A stretch of 64,000 nt of DNA from Epiperipatus broadwayi (Eukaryota; Onychophora; Udeonychophora; Euonychophora; Peripatidae). Under the pieces are notes generated by a model, which worked only from the letters and a program-made list of their open reading frames with translations, was not told where the DNA came from and did not search any database. The position numbers and the translations under genes are program-made. The stretch is from positions 3,224,001 to 3,288,000 of the forward strand of contig JAQFVV010012490.1 in assembly GCA_028023455.1 (NCBI GenBank), read 5' to 3'. Shown in pieces: positions 11,018 through 23,351 of this stretch; position 1 is the first letter of the stretch, and each line of letters begins with the position of its first letter.

Positions 11018-12417
11018 ATATATATAATTAAGGAGAGCAAACTAGTTATGTTCAGGCTATGAATAAATAAACTCTATGTATTTAAAAAGATCACTTGCTT
11101 ACTAACATTGCTGGAAATTCAGAATGAAATAAATATACCAACCAGATGAAAATATAGCATTAATAATTATTAAACTAATAATCAATTAGATAAAAATTAA
11201 GATATAATCTAACTTTAAATAATCAAACAGATGTTTATAATTTTAAACATAAAATTAGCATTCCTTAATATATATTTAATTAAGGGCAATAAACTGGTCT
11301 CCCTCAAGCTATGAATAAGCAGTACTCTGTGTGTTTTTACATATTCAAAACATTTAGTGTTAATAGCATATCATTTGGAAATTTCCTAAGATTTCAAATA
11401 AAATTAGATTTTCCTTTCTTGCAGCTAATCTATATCCAACTTAGTAATTAATTAATATTGGTAATTGAATGATTATTTAACCATTCTTATAGAGAGGATA
11501 AAACAAAAATAAAAAATTTCACCTGAAAAACATTATCACCCAAAAGTCTGATGAGTATTGATTTCTCTTTCACTATTTCTTTAGAGATCCTTTGCTCTGT
11601 AGGAGCTATTATGTGTTATACATATATTTCCAAAAGTTTAACTCTCTTCACCTTATTCTAGAGTAGTAGTGTACAAGCTTTTTATACTTGCAATTCCCTT
11701 TTCATACTTGTGATGCTCTTCCTTAGATGCAAATTTGACATGACCCATTATTTGTTTTTACCATGCTTAAATTATAAGTATAAGTATGTAAAGATATTTG
11801 TACATGTTGAGTATTTAAAACAAATTGTATACTTATAAAAAAACTTATAATACATACAAAATTTATTTTCATGTGATTTTTATCTATTTCTAAAAATTAA
11901 ATTCTTTAAAAAAAACCTATCATTTTCCAAAACATAAGACAATTTTTTTAAATATTAACGATCCCTCAACAATTTTTACATAACCCCTTGAGAAGTCATG
12001 GCATATGGGTTGTCCAAAACTGTTCTAGAGCCAATACTGTAAACCTAAGTAATTACTAAATACCAGATAATATACTACAATTTCTAGATATCCAAATCTG
12101 TTTCTGGCTTTTGCTTTCATCAGTGAGTATTTAAAATTCAAATTTAGAACTAATGCATTTTGTGAATCTAGAACCTATCTTTTACTTTTTTATACTATTC
12201 AAGCTAATACTATGAAATTCAAAAATCCTAAAATGTTGAATGTTATATATATTTGACATCAGGATGGCTTTTATGTTTTGGTCACTTCAATATAATTATT
12301 ATGCTAATTGTAGGTTCTTTTCAACTTTTGTCTAGAAAAATTAATATCAACGACATTGCATGATTTTCTCAACCTACTCACTTGCTTCCAAAGAGCAGTT
12401 TTTTCTATTTTAGAGTT
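11018..12417. other. AT-rich DNA, little recognised
   Basis: AT-rich sequence without supported genes. At 12090-12130 the words atatccaaatctgtttctgg and tcatcagtgag resemble the middle of the foldback family (family form ccccagactagtttctggc), so a badly decayed copy probably begins here. Confidence 0.4.
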
Positions 12418-12480
12418 ATCTATTGTAAGCTAGAGTAATCAGAAGTATACTTAGGCTTACACTAGATAGCTTTATAGTAG
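12418..12480. repeat. Foldback/MITE family remnant
   Basis: The words tattgtaagctagagtaatc and aggctta match the conserved core of the family (gcaagccagagtaatcaatg). It is very decayed; only the core is recognisable. Confidence 0.35.
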
Positions 12481-12589
12481 GATACAAATTGCTTTAAAAG
12501 CACATGAGTAAGCTGTAAAATATCATATTTTTTTTTAAAAATGCCTATTGAAATCAGTAAAATACACATTAATCTTCATGTTCATAAGA

Positions 12590-14720
12590 ATTAACCATTA
12601 TTAATCCAATGAAGAACTAATCCTTGTCCATTTGTATTCAAATTTTCCTGATGCTCAATTTATCCTCCCCACAACACTTGGCAAGCTTTTTAATCATATC
12701 TTTCACTTCATACACACGATTTTTAAAATAATATTTTGATCTGCAATTTAAAACTTTGGTTGTCCATATATCATCATCTCTTCAGTGTTCAGTCAAATTA
12801 TGGTTTAAACTTTTAATTTTTTAACACATTCAGTAATATTACTTTATTTTTTCATATACATTTTACTTTTGATTTTTCCAATATACATTTCTTATACTTT
12901 GCAATGGACCATTGAAGTCTATATTTTTGTTTTATTAAATGGCCAAGTCTCAAATTCATAAGTAAGTAATGATAAAACACATTTATTAAAAACCTTTTTC
13001 AATATATAGGCATATTTTCTTTTATTTTAGTGAAATTATTCCATCCGAGTTTAATTCTATGATTAATTTCATCTATGGTGTTTTTGTTTATATTAATAAT
13101 CTGGCTATGACTGCAAGTTATCAACTTTTTCTAATTCATTGCTATCAATCTATTTTTTTTTTTGAAAAGCTGTTGAATATTACTTATTTTTAATTCTACT
13201 TTCTTGATTTCATGTGATAGTTTTTGTAATAATTTCTTTAACTCCTTAAACAACATTTTCAAAAACAATTACTTCAAAATCTGGATGATTTAAATAATCC
13301 TTATTTATTTTTATTCCATTAACTTCCCACTTTAATTTACAAAATATTTTCTGTAAAACTGCTAATAAAAAATTATGATCCTTAGCAATATAAATCTTCT
13401 TCAAAGTCTGACAACTTGCAAATTTATAACTATTCTTCAAAATTTGACTATCTTATATCTATATTGACATTTTAAAGTTTTAATTATCACAGAAATACTT
13501 ATATAATCAAATGCCTTTTTATAATCTACAAGTTCAAAGCACAATAGCATCTCACACTCATTGGTCTTCTTAATACTTGTGTGTGATCTATGGATTTAAA
13601 TGTTAGTTTACTCTTTAATCATCTGATAATCTTTATTATTTAGGCATTTCATGTAAAGTTTTTCAATAATTTCTTTATTTATTTACTTGCCTCTTTTAAA
13701 ATATGTATAAAAATTTCATCATGTCCAGGAAGTTTTTTATTTTTTTTTCAATTTAATTTCATGTCTCACTTTTCATTTAAAATATTTTGGTATAATTGTA
13801 AAGATTATATCGAATTCTGATTTATTTATTACTATAAAATATTTCTGAAATTCTTCTTCCTACTTTTAAGTAATAATACTTTTTTTTCATTGTTGAAATA
13901 ACTTTTCTTTCATTACCAAGTTGTTGTTTTATAATTTTAATATTTTTACTATTTTTTAGGCTTGGTAAATTGCTGCTTTTTTTGTATCAGCTATCTGAAT
14001 AGCTTTGAGTAGAAAATCAATTATCTTCTTATTGATCTCATTCAAATCTGTTAATATTTTAAAGTGATTTGTAAGTTCTAGTTTAAATTCACTGAAATAT
14101 TTGTGAAGATTAAAAATATTAATAAATAATATTATCTTTCTTAATTTTTATCACTTCGTTTCATCTCATTAATCAATGATTACATCTCATGTTAAATCTA
14201 TTAAGAACATTACAATCTTGAAACACACATTTTTTGAAAGTCAAAATGCAATTCATTTTGGAACAAAGAAGGAGTTCATAATATACAGTTTTTATTTTTC
14301 ATAAATTCACAAGTTATTTTTATTTTTGGCTTCATATTCAACTTTACCAACAACATTTTTATTTTAAAATTATTTTCCATTTCTACGACAATTTTAAAAT
14401 CTTGTTTGGTGTCATCAAAAACATACTGTATGACTATATAATTTTTTTTTATCATATTAAAAACTTATTGAGATATAAACTTGAATTATTTGCATTTTAT
14501 ATCTTTTATTAAGTTGAATAATTAATTTGTCACTCTATTTGATATATTATCATCTTATAATAATATACTTCACCTTTTATTTGTGAGGGATCCCCTTTAC
14601 TAGTGCTTCCAATATTTATGTCTCTATACTAAAGTAGATATTCACTTTTCATATCAGTTGTCTGAATTTTTTCCCAAGCTTTGGAAAATCTGTTAATGTT
14701 CCATTTAACAATACCCAGGT
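12590..14720 (-). pseudogene. APE-type LINE, endonuclease plus RT remnant (copy 2)
   Basis: Minus-strand reading from 14720 gives an endonuclease remnant: VKWNINRFSKAWEKIQTTD at the start and KLYIMNSFF near 14250, the end of the APE-type domain. Reverse transcriptase follows: a KTSGHDEIFIHILKEA-like segment near 13720, then the palm motif LVDYKKAFDYI near 13530, and NKNTIDEINHRIKLGW near 13070. Domain order is right for an EN-RT non-LTR retrotransposon of the same class as the copy at 5880-7560. Frames are heavily broken. Confidence 0.72.
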
Positions 14721-15690
14721 AGTCTTCCAATTATTAAGTTTTCCTTTATTTCAAACTAATTTATGATTGTAGATAGCTAAATAAAAGTTAAGTACCAAAT
14801 GATATTGTGGACCTAGAATCTTAGGATTCTTAATGCCTTCAGTCATAAAATACTACCTTCATTGACAATTTTTCAGGCATCTCAGAATAAGAACCATAAT
14901 TTGTTTTATGTCATGATTGTAAATATAAAAATAAATGAATTCACACAACATACAATAGATCTTGACATTTTTTCAGGCCACAAAGTTGCTTAATATTTTA
15001 CTTTTAGGTTGAAGGCGATAATCAATCTAATTAATATACAGTAATGGTTGATAAATTGAGTTATTTTTTGATTCTTTTTTAAAGGCCTCAAATTAATCTA
15101 GAATAGTCAAAGGACATTAATATTCTAAATAAAAAATATATAACTATAATATAATTCAGCATTCAGTACAGATGGAAAAAGTGCCATGATACTATGTGCA
15201 CTGAGACATTAATTCCTATTTCTCAAGATCCATTTTTTCAAAATGAATTGAACCACTGACTTTCTTCTACTGTAAAGCAGTATTCTTGCATCTTAACCAT
15301 CCAAAACCTAACTTATACATATATTGTATTATTCAAATAAATGACTTCAGTTTTTTCAATCATTACAATTTTAAACTCAAATCAAACTGCTTGTCTATCT
15401 GCACAAAGTTTGATTCTAGACCATCTGCTGTCTTTGTATTAGTGCAGCCAGAGTGGAGATTAGATGTAAGTTGAAGTATTCACATGCTATCTTTTATACA
15501 TTTCATCCTATTTTTAATTTTTTTATATATATTATCTGATCTAAACCAATATTTAATTGAATCATATATATGACTATTTTGAGTTCAATAAAAATGTATT
15601 ATTTTTTGATGAAAAAAATAAATTTGTAATGTAAATTGTTTTGTGCTTATTTCAAAATTAAACAGATTTGGATAAAATGATTTGGTTTTT
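14721..15690. other. AT-rich DNA, nothing recognised
   Basis: No supported coding or structural feature. The open frame near 15286-15474 has AT-driven composition and no recognisable motif. Confidence 0.45.
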
Positions 15691-15699
15691 TAGTAGTAA

Positions 15700-16250
15700 A
15701 TGATCATTATTGATCCAGTGCAGGATGGTCTCTCTAAGTTTAATTCAGTATCTTCAATCTATAGTTGCACTTTTTCATAATACACCAAGAAACATCCTTA
15801 TTTAATCCATCTATCTCACATATGCTCTCTTTATAAGTCTTTTATAATCTCTTGGGATATGATTTGAAACTTCAATTGACCATCTTTTTTGGCAATATGT
15901 TCCATTTCAATCTCTTAATTCTTTCACTGATGTTACTACTGCTTGTCTGGTCTCTCACCCATGCATCTCATTTTCAATATCTTCTTATTATCTTAATGAA
16001 CATTTCTCCATATTTCATTGATGCACTTAAATCTCTCTATTGCCCTTCCATTATGTGTCCAAACCCCAGATCTATAAGTAAGAACTTTCATTTTCCAATA
16101 TATATGTATAATACTACATTATTGCTGCAAAAAATATCCCAGTCAAGTTTAATTATATCAATAATTTTATCCATTGTTTTCAACTGCAATAATAATCTGA
16201 CCAGGATATTTGGGAGTTATTAACTTGTTCTAATTCTATAACTTCAAATA
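15700..16250 (-). pseudogene. LINE RT C-terminal part (3' half of an inverted copy)
   Basis: Minus-strand reading from 16250 downwards gives YPGQIIIAVENNG, then VLTYRSGVWTHNGRAIERF, then EIEMEHIAKKDGQLK. These correspond to the C-terminal end of the same LINE class (family pattern YLG-I-DG, LTYG-ETW, then EIR-GHIAR). The plus-strand segment that starts about 30 bases to the right carries the 5' half of such an element, head to head. The strong plus-strand frame at 15852-16223 is the antisense shadow of this region. Confidence 0.68.
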
Positions 16251-16279
16251 ATTTTCAAATGAAGGAAAATTGCATGAAT

Positions 16280-18040
16280 TGAAAAAAATTTCTAATATTA
16301 AATGGGTCATTATCAGATTTTGGGAAATTAGAAGAAAAGATAAGGAGACAACTGATTTAAAGAGTGATTATGTACTTTATTATAAAGCATAAATATTTAA
16401 AGCTCAAGTGTGGGATTTATTATAAATGAAAAGTAGAAACAATATTGAAAAAATTGATGGTATTTCAGGCAGAATGGATTTTTTTTCAAATTAAAGAAAG
16501 TTACTAAATCCAGATAGTTTAGTTTTATGCCCAACAAATTCTCATTGTGATGAAAAAGTAAAGAAATTTATATGGACATACAAAATGCTTTTGATTAGAT
16601 CATTCAATATTTTAAAATTATCATAAGAAGCTTTATTGCTAGAATTGTTAAATGATTTAAAGGTGGAAATGCTGTTGATGCATTTGAATATGGTGATAGA
16701 AATGAGAGAAAGAGAGAGACAGAGACAGTCGTGAAATTTATAGAAAAGAAAAACTATACATTATGAATTCTTTCTGAAAAAAAAATGTTACAAGAAATTG
16801 GATATAGAAGCATTTAAATGATGGTACAATTAAATTGGATATTTTGATTAATGTAAAATAGTATTTCAGATTGTAATATTCTTAATAGATTCAGTACAAG
16901 AAAGAATCAATAACTAGTGAAATGTAAAATATTTGTTAATGCAAAACTAGATAGACAAAAACTATCAATAAAGTCATTATTAACCATTGTTAGATCTAAC
17001 TTTCAAAAAAACACTCCAATGAATTTAAATTAAAACTTGCAAATCATTTTTAGAATATAAAGAGAGTTGGAGATAGTTCAGACGTAACTGAAATCAATAA
17101 AAAGATAACTGATACTGTACTAATAACTGCAAGAAAAATAGACAGTATGAAAAAGCATCAGTTCACCAATAAATTTTCTGCTGAAGCAAGACATGTATGA
17201 AAAAAAGAAAGAATAGGAAATTTTTTAAAAATGATTCACTGAAAGAGTTTTTAAACGATATAAAAAGAGTTAATAATAATAATATAAAAATTATAATTGT
17301 GAACTATCTTGGTATTTTATTTTAGTAATTAAAAAAGATGGAACTATTACTAAAAGAAGAGATGACATCACAAAATATATTGAAGAGTTTTATAAAAAAT
17401 TATATAATACTAAAGAACAAAAAGACAAAATATTCTCTACAATTGCACTATCTCTTCTGAATTGCCAAGCATTTTAAAGATAGAAGTAAAACATGGAATT
17501 AAATCTATGAAGAAGAAAAAAGTTCCAGAAAACAATGGAATTATTATTGATATAAAAAAGCAGGTGAAGAAATAAAAAAATTATTGGCAAAATTGTATAC
17601 CAAATGTTTAAATGATAAAGATCTAACAGATGATTAGGAAAATGCAATAGTAATATTGATATTTAAGAAGGATGGCAAAGAAGTTATTGGTCTTATATAT
17701 TAATACTCCACAAAATCTTTACCACAACTGCCTACAATAAACTTTGACTTTAACTAAGTAAAATTTAAAAAGTGGTTTTAGGAGAGTGGATCTTATTCAA
17801 CTAATATGAGTTGTCTTTATGTTTTGGAGTTGTAAATTATGAAACATCATTTGATTCTATATTTATTTTTATAATGATTAAAGCACTAAACCATCAAGAG
17901 AAAAAACTGGGATAATGACATATTTTGGGGAATATTTACCAAAATGCAACAACCTCAACTAGATTACTTAAAGTTGCTAAGATGAATATGGAGAAATTAC
18001 GATTATGAAAATGCTTGAAAATTATTTAAATTGTGTAACT
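16280..18040 (+). pseudogene. LINE endonuclease to RT palm (inverted 5' half)
   Basis: Plus-strand reading gives an endonuclease end: KLYIMNSF near 16752, then SDCNILNRFSTRKNQ, VKCKIFVNAKLDRQKLS at 16920-16970. A linker follows: TEINKKITDTVLITARK near 17090, then VIKKDGTITKRRDDITKYIE with EEFYKKLYNTKEQ at 17330-17420, the conserved start of the RT region. Further on, NYETSFDSIFIFIMIKALN (about 17835-17890) is the palm motif A. Stops and frameshifts are frequent. With 15700-16250 it forms one 5'-inverted insertion that lacks the segment around the catalytic YADD. Confidence 0.72.
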
Positions 18041-18670
18041 GTATAGATTTATTCTAACATGTGTGACTGCATTTAATTATTTATTATAAAAGTTAAAGCT
18101 TATATCTAACTATAAATTTATTTTTTATATCTTATTAGTATTAATAAATTATGTTGTTTGGGTATCTGAAACATTCAATTAGTAATCATATTTATAAATT
18201 GTATCATTCTTTGAAATTTTTGTTTTATTCAATTTTGTTTTTTGTTAACTGATTCGAATCTGTTTAAAATTTTTAATCATTATTATTTATTAAAATATTT
18301 TTATATTTCTTTTATATATATGTATATATTAGTTCTTTATCTCTGTACCTACATCTGGCATTGATATTCATACTAAATGGTACTGAGAAAAAAAAAAACA
18401 TTACAAAATAGCTTAGTGATTTTGTCTCAAGTAACTGGCTGGAACCAATCTGGCCTGTCATTCAATACAGTAAATTATCCTGTCAGATAGTTGCTTAGTT
18501 TTGTGAATATTTAGCTTTTGTGCAAAGAAATATTGAAGATATCTTTGTCTTACAATGAATATGTATGCACATGTTAGAGTCATTAAATACATGTGTGTTA
18601 TGAAAATGTTGGTTTATCCAGTAATAGTTATTACCAATGATAATCTTGTTAAAAAATATGTCTTTTTAGC
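18041..18670. other. AT-rich DNA, nothing recognised
   Basis: AT-rich spacer with a few less biased words near 18420-18490. No supported gene or repeat. Confidence 0.45.
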
Positions 18671-19143
18671 TAAACATATTTAATATTTGACATACAGGCT
18701 TTTAAGTATTAAGCCTGAAGTCTGCCCATTCCTTGTATATGTATGTAAATGGATTATATCATATACACGAGGGGTCAGAGTGACCTATGGTCAACATGGG
18801 TGGAACAACAATATTGGCATTAGTGTGAGTTTTGAGCATTTCATCTTCAGATATTCAATGATATGGACAGCTGAAAAGTTGGAGTAGATTGGAACCTGTC
18901 CATTAAAGTGTGAAGGTTTTCTATCTTAATCTAAAGCTGAGCACTGATTGTATATATGCGTAGAGATGATAATCTAGACCAACTGACAAGTACTGGTTTA
19001 GCATGAAATATGTATATTGATGATTATTTATGTTTTAGACATATGTGGAGTCAGATGTATCGGTGGTATGAGATAGCATGAAGAGTTAAAGGTTGAGTGG
19101 AAGTCTGAGTTCAAAGCCCTTATATTAAACATATTTAATATTT
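18671..19143. repeat. Segment bracketed by an exact 18-bp direct repeat
   Basis: The word taaacatatttaatattt occurs at 18671-18688 and again at 19126-19143, enclosing about 437 bases of less AT-biased sequence with no protein I recognise. This would fit a target site duplication around an inserted retroposon, though the word is AT-rich. A 13-base part of it appears a third time at 19963-19975, just past the neighbouring foldback. Confidence 0.35.
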
Positions 19144-19925
19144 ACTAAGGCTGTAACCTTTAAGAATAAAGTGTTTGAAAAATTCGAAGGTAAAGACCTC
19201 TACAGGTCTTAGCCACAAGCTTACACTAGGAAGAAAGGAGGGAAACCCCTCTTTACTTCAACCTACTTTTATATATAAATAGGTGAAGCTGAAGTGATTA
19301 GATCTAAGAGTGTGAAGCTATTCAACAATTCTTATTATACATTAATACTCGCGAAATCTTAAAATTTATGAGTCAATGGAAAGATCTTATAGTAAGAAAT
19401 CTATTACAATAATTTAAAGTTGTAATTATAAATTTTATTAAATGCACATTATTATATTAAGTAATATTTACTAAGGTTGTAACCTTTAAGAATAAAGCGT
19501 CTGAAAAATTTGAAGGTAAGGACCTCTACAGGTCTTAGCCACAAGCTTACACTAGAAAGAAAAGAGGGAAACCCTTCTTTATTTCAACCTACTTTTATAT
19601 ATGAATAAGTGAAGCTTTAAATTATCGTAATAGATTTCTTACTATAAGATCTTTCTATTGGCTCATTGTAAATTTTAAGATTTTGCGAGTATTAATGAAT
19701 AATAAGAATTGTGGACTTAATTAGTGAAGTATTGAATAGCTTCACACTCTTAGATCTAACCACTTCAGCTTCACCTATTCATATATAAAAGTAGGTTGAA
19801 GTAAAGAGGGGTTTCCCTCTTTTCTTCCTAGTGTAAGCTTGTGGCTAAGACCTGTAGAGGTCCTTACCTTCGAATTTTTCAGACGCTTTATTCTTAAAGG
19901 TTACATACAGCCTTAGTAAATATTA
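19136..19925. repeat. Large foldback element with nested partial third copy
   Basis: The left arm (19136-19416) is repeated inverted in the right arm (19618-19925) with high identity. Shared words include acctctacaggtcttagcc, acaagcttacactag and ttagatctaagagtgtgaag. The right arm has an extra stretch of about 20 bases. The loop is not unique: 19464-19617 is a direct copy of the first ~155 bases of the left arm. The locus therefore holds three copies of one unit, two direct and one inverted. No open reading frame of note is present. It would form a very long hairpin. Confidence 0.75.
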
Positions 19926-19975
19926 CTTAATATATTAATGTGCGTTTAATAAAATTTATAATTAAACATATTTAA

Positions 19976-21226
19976 GTAAATATGTCTAACAACAGTCTCT
20001 TGGAAAAGTGAATATTTTTAAAATTATTTAAATTACTTTAATGATATTAAGAAATAAATTAATTTAAGCATAAACATTATAATAAATTATTAAACTTTTT
20101 TCCTTAAAAAATAATATAACAAGCAGTTTGTGCATACTCCAGTTGTTCAGATGCAAAGCATATATGTAAGTATTATGATTTAATAGTTAATTAAATCATA
20201 CTATACTGTATATTGCTTTTGTTAAAACAATATATATGTATCTATAATCCAAGAAATACTGGAAATTATTTTTAGTTAATAAAAACAGGTTTGTCATTTT
20301 ATTGTAGAGAAAAAAATAAAAAAATAGTGTATTTAACAAGTCTGATAATCTTCATTCAAGTTTCCTATTTAGTTCTCTATTTGTATCCTAGACTAGTTAG
20401 TTCAACTTTAAAGAATTATAGATCCAAAGAAATAAAACTTGAGAATAAATAAGTTCACTCTTATCAAGGACCAGTTCAATTTTATTAGAAGCAGCATAAA
20501 AACATCATAGAAGTCTAATCCAGGGATTTTGTATTTAAAAGTTGCAAAATAATAGACTAAAGACTTATCCTAGTCAAAATTATTAGTTAATGTGTGCTTA
20601 CACAGCCACTATAATGTGGTATAAATATCTAACTTTTTATATATACATGTAGCTATTTATCATATATACATTGCAATTTACTCATCAATTCATATATATA
20701 TTGATACTATAAACTGTTATATTCATTATATTATTAATAATCAAAGTTGATTATTTCTAAATCACATATCTCTACATTAATATTTAATTATCATTATTCA
20801 GTAATATTCAGTTGTGTAAAAATATTGCACAGATCAGATCTTGCGTATAACATTTAAATTACTTACAGATTATAATAAAATTAAATCTCAGCTTCAATAA
20901 ATTCATAAACTTTTTCTTGACTTTAGAGATAGTATTTCTGGCATAGTATGCTACATGATTGCCTAACTTTCTCTTTTCACCCCTCAATCACTATATATTA
21001 ACATAATACTTCTTTGTGGATTCTTTAAATATCATTCCAGTGGTCAATAGTAATGATTTAAGTAAATTATCAAAGCTATAATGAATTGATATAAACATCT
21101 ATCATACATGATAAGAATTGGAATATCATTTATATTTTTATAAGATTAATAATGAATACATTCATAAATATATTATTTATGATTACAATTGCAAAGATAA
21201 TTTAAGCCAATTGTGTGTATATATAT
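19976..21226. other. AT-rich DNA left of the gypsy 5' LTR
   Basis: AT-rich sequence with no supported feature. The last bases before the LTR are a TG/TA microsatellite. Confidence 0.5.
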
Positions 21227-21892
21227 TATAACCTTTAGCTTTCGCTTGAAGCTAAATGTTGAGCTGTATATTAGTCTAATTTTTTTTTTAATGTTTTCAA
21301 TAGTTTAATTCCTATGATATTTAAACTTTACCACTGCTTAATAGTTCTATGTTTAACTATGTGACAAGTCAATTTATCAAATTTTTGTAACTGTTATAAC
21401 TTCAAAGGTAATGATAGTAACCTGTTGACAATATTTTAATCCCATAAGTATCTCTTTTTAACTTTAAATGCTTAGTTTTAAGGATATTATTAATCTAAAT
21501 TGTTATGTTGAAAGTGTCTTAAAGAGCCAATATTAGTGTAAAAACATGAAATCTAAGTTCAAACTCTTAAGTCTGGGTTGCTAATGTTTAAATTATTTAT
21601 AAAAATATTTTAATTAAATAGTTTTAAATTTAATTAATTAAAGAAGTAATAGTAAAACTAAGAATTGGATGTGTGTATATATTTGCATGGATGTGGCTTT
21701 AATTTTTTTTAAAAACTTGCTTGTTAAATTTAATATTAAATTTATTCTTAAATATCTTTATTTTAAAAAAGGTATAAATTTAAATTGTTCCAAAAGTTTA
21801 GATGAATTAAAATAAATATGTTTAACAAAATATTATAAGATAATATTTGTGTTTAAAACTAATGTAATTTTATTATTGTAATATTATTCATT

Positions 21893-22591
21893 AAAACAAG
21901 CAAAACTCTCCACACAGTATTGTCAGTAATCAATGGATGCCAAAAGGCTTGTGCATAAAATCTCTGTCTAGTGCCTACTCATCCAATATCCCCAGACTAG
22001 TTTCTGGCTTGTGGCCTTTGTCAGTGAGGAGTCTTGGATCTGAGAGCACTGCACCTAGATCTTAGGATCTAATGCAACTCTCCAGCAGCCATATTTTATC
22101 TCTACTTAACTACAAAACTACGAGTCTTAAATTGAAAACACAATATTTCATATCCATGCTCATTAGCTTATATAGTCATACAGGTCTGAACTCAGTTCAA
22201 TACCTATACATTTTGTTGTCTTTGGTTTTTAAATAACCATATCCACCACTATCCTATTAGGCAGGATTGGTTTTAAGCCAAGAAACATCACATGATCACC
22301 ATTTCTTATGCTTGCTTGTAACTGTTGTTAAAAGATGACTGCTGGAGGCTTGTATTAGATTCCAAGATCTAGGTGCAGTGCTCTCAGATCCAAGGCTTCT
22401 TACTAACAAAGGCCACAAGCCAGAAACTAGTCTGGGGATATTGGATGAGTAGACATTAGATGGGGATTTTATGCATAAGCCTTCTGGCATCCATTGATTA
22501 CTCTGGCTTGCACTGAGTGGCAATACTGTATGGAGAGTTTTGCCTGTTTTAATAAGTTATAAGCAAGCATAGGAAATGGTGATCATGTGAT
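21893..22591. mobile_element. Foldback/MITE family, longest copy
   Basis: This 699-bp insertion in the 5' LTR is flanked by the exact 15-base repeat gtaatattattcatt (21878-21892 and 22592-22606). The left part (gcaaaactctccacacag to gcaactctccagcagcca) is repeated inverted at 22330-22545. Between them is a unique ~190-bp middle also found in the copy at 34358-34871. The right end, ggtgatcatgtgat, is the inverse of acatcacatgatcaccattt at 22283, so the right ~316 bp is itself a TIR-bounded unit. The matching left terminus is missing, which suggests 5' truncation. It has no coding capacity. Confidence 0.75.
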
Positions 22592-22598
22592 GTAATAT
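22283..22598. repeat. TIR-bounded sub-unit of the foldback family
   Basis: The ends acatcacatgatcaccattt and its inverse aaatggtgatcatgtgatgt enclose about 316 bp. The terminal similarity extends inwards to about 38 bp (cttatgcttgcttgtaact against the inverse of ataagttataagcaagcat). The inner sequence carries the conserved core of the family in minus orientation. Confidence 0.7.
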
Positions 22599-23351
22599 TA
22601 TTCATTTCATTATATTTTTGATTATCTTAGTAATTTGTTTTAAAAAATGTAATAATTTTACTTTCTTACAATTATTTGTTATGTCTGTTTCATATTAGAG
22701 TAAATAAATATATTTTTCTTCACTCTATTGAAATCACTTATTATATGCTATGAAGTATTTTTCAACTATAATATCCATAAAATATTAACTGAAAATATAA
22801 ATATTCTTGAATTAGTATCCTTAGTCAAGGTTATTATGAATTATCCTATTTTTATTATAAAAGTCTGCTCTTTCTCTCTAATCATTATTATTAAAAAAAT
22901 CTGGCCTACCATAAAATATATTTAAAGAAAAACTTGCTCCTCCTGCTTATTGTTAATAAAAGTCAAATGATATTATATTAGAATATGAAATAAATATTAC
23001 TATAATTGTTTTTATCTATGGAATATTTGCATCTAAGTGAATGGCTATACATATTCTGTCAGCATTCTTAAATATTTTATAATTAATTTTAGTGTGTAAA
23101 GTACTGCTCATAAGATTTAATTATGCTGTTATTGTAAGCTGGATATCTTCATAATTTTATTGACTATATCCTGTTAAATGGTTAAAATCAAGATGGACTT
23201 TATTTTATTTTTATAATTTGTACGTTTCTGCTTAAAATGCTATTATTATTTTAATGAAATTTTATATAGCACTGATAAATTAAATTTGTCAAAGGTCTTT
23301 CAATATTATCTACTGATAATAGAATATTTCAAAAGTATAGTGTGCCCAGTA

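Noticed and set aside
15852-16223. A 123-codon plus-strand ORF, hydrophobic
   Set aside because: It is antisense to recognisable LINE reverse transcriptase C-terminal sequence on the minus strand, so it is a shadow.
22296-22523. 75-codon minus-strand ORF
   Set aside because: It lies within the foldback family; the same sequence is broken or deleted in other copies.
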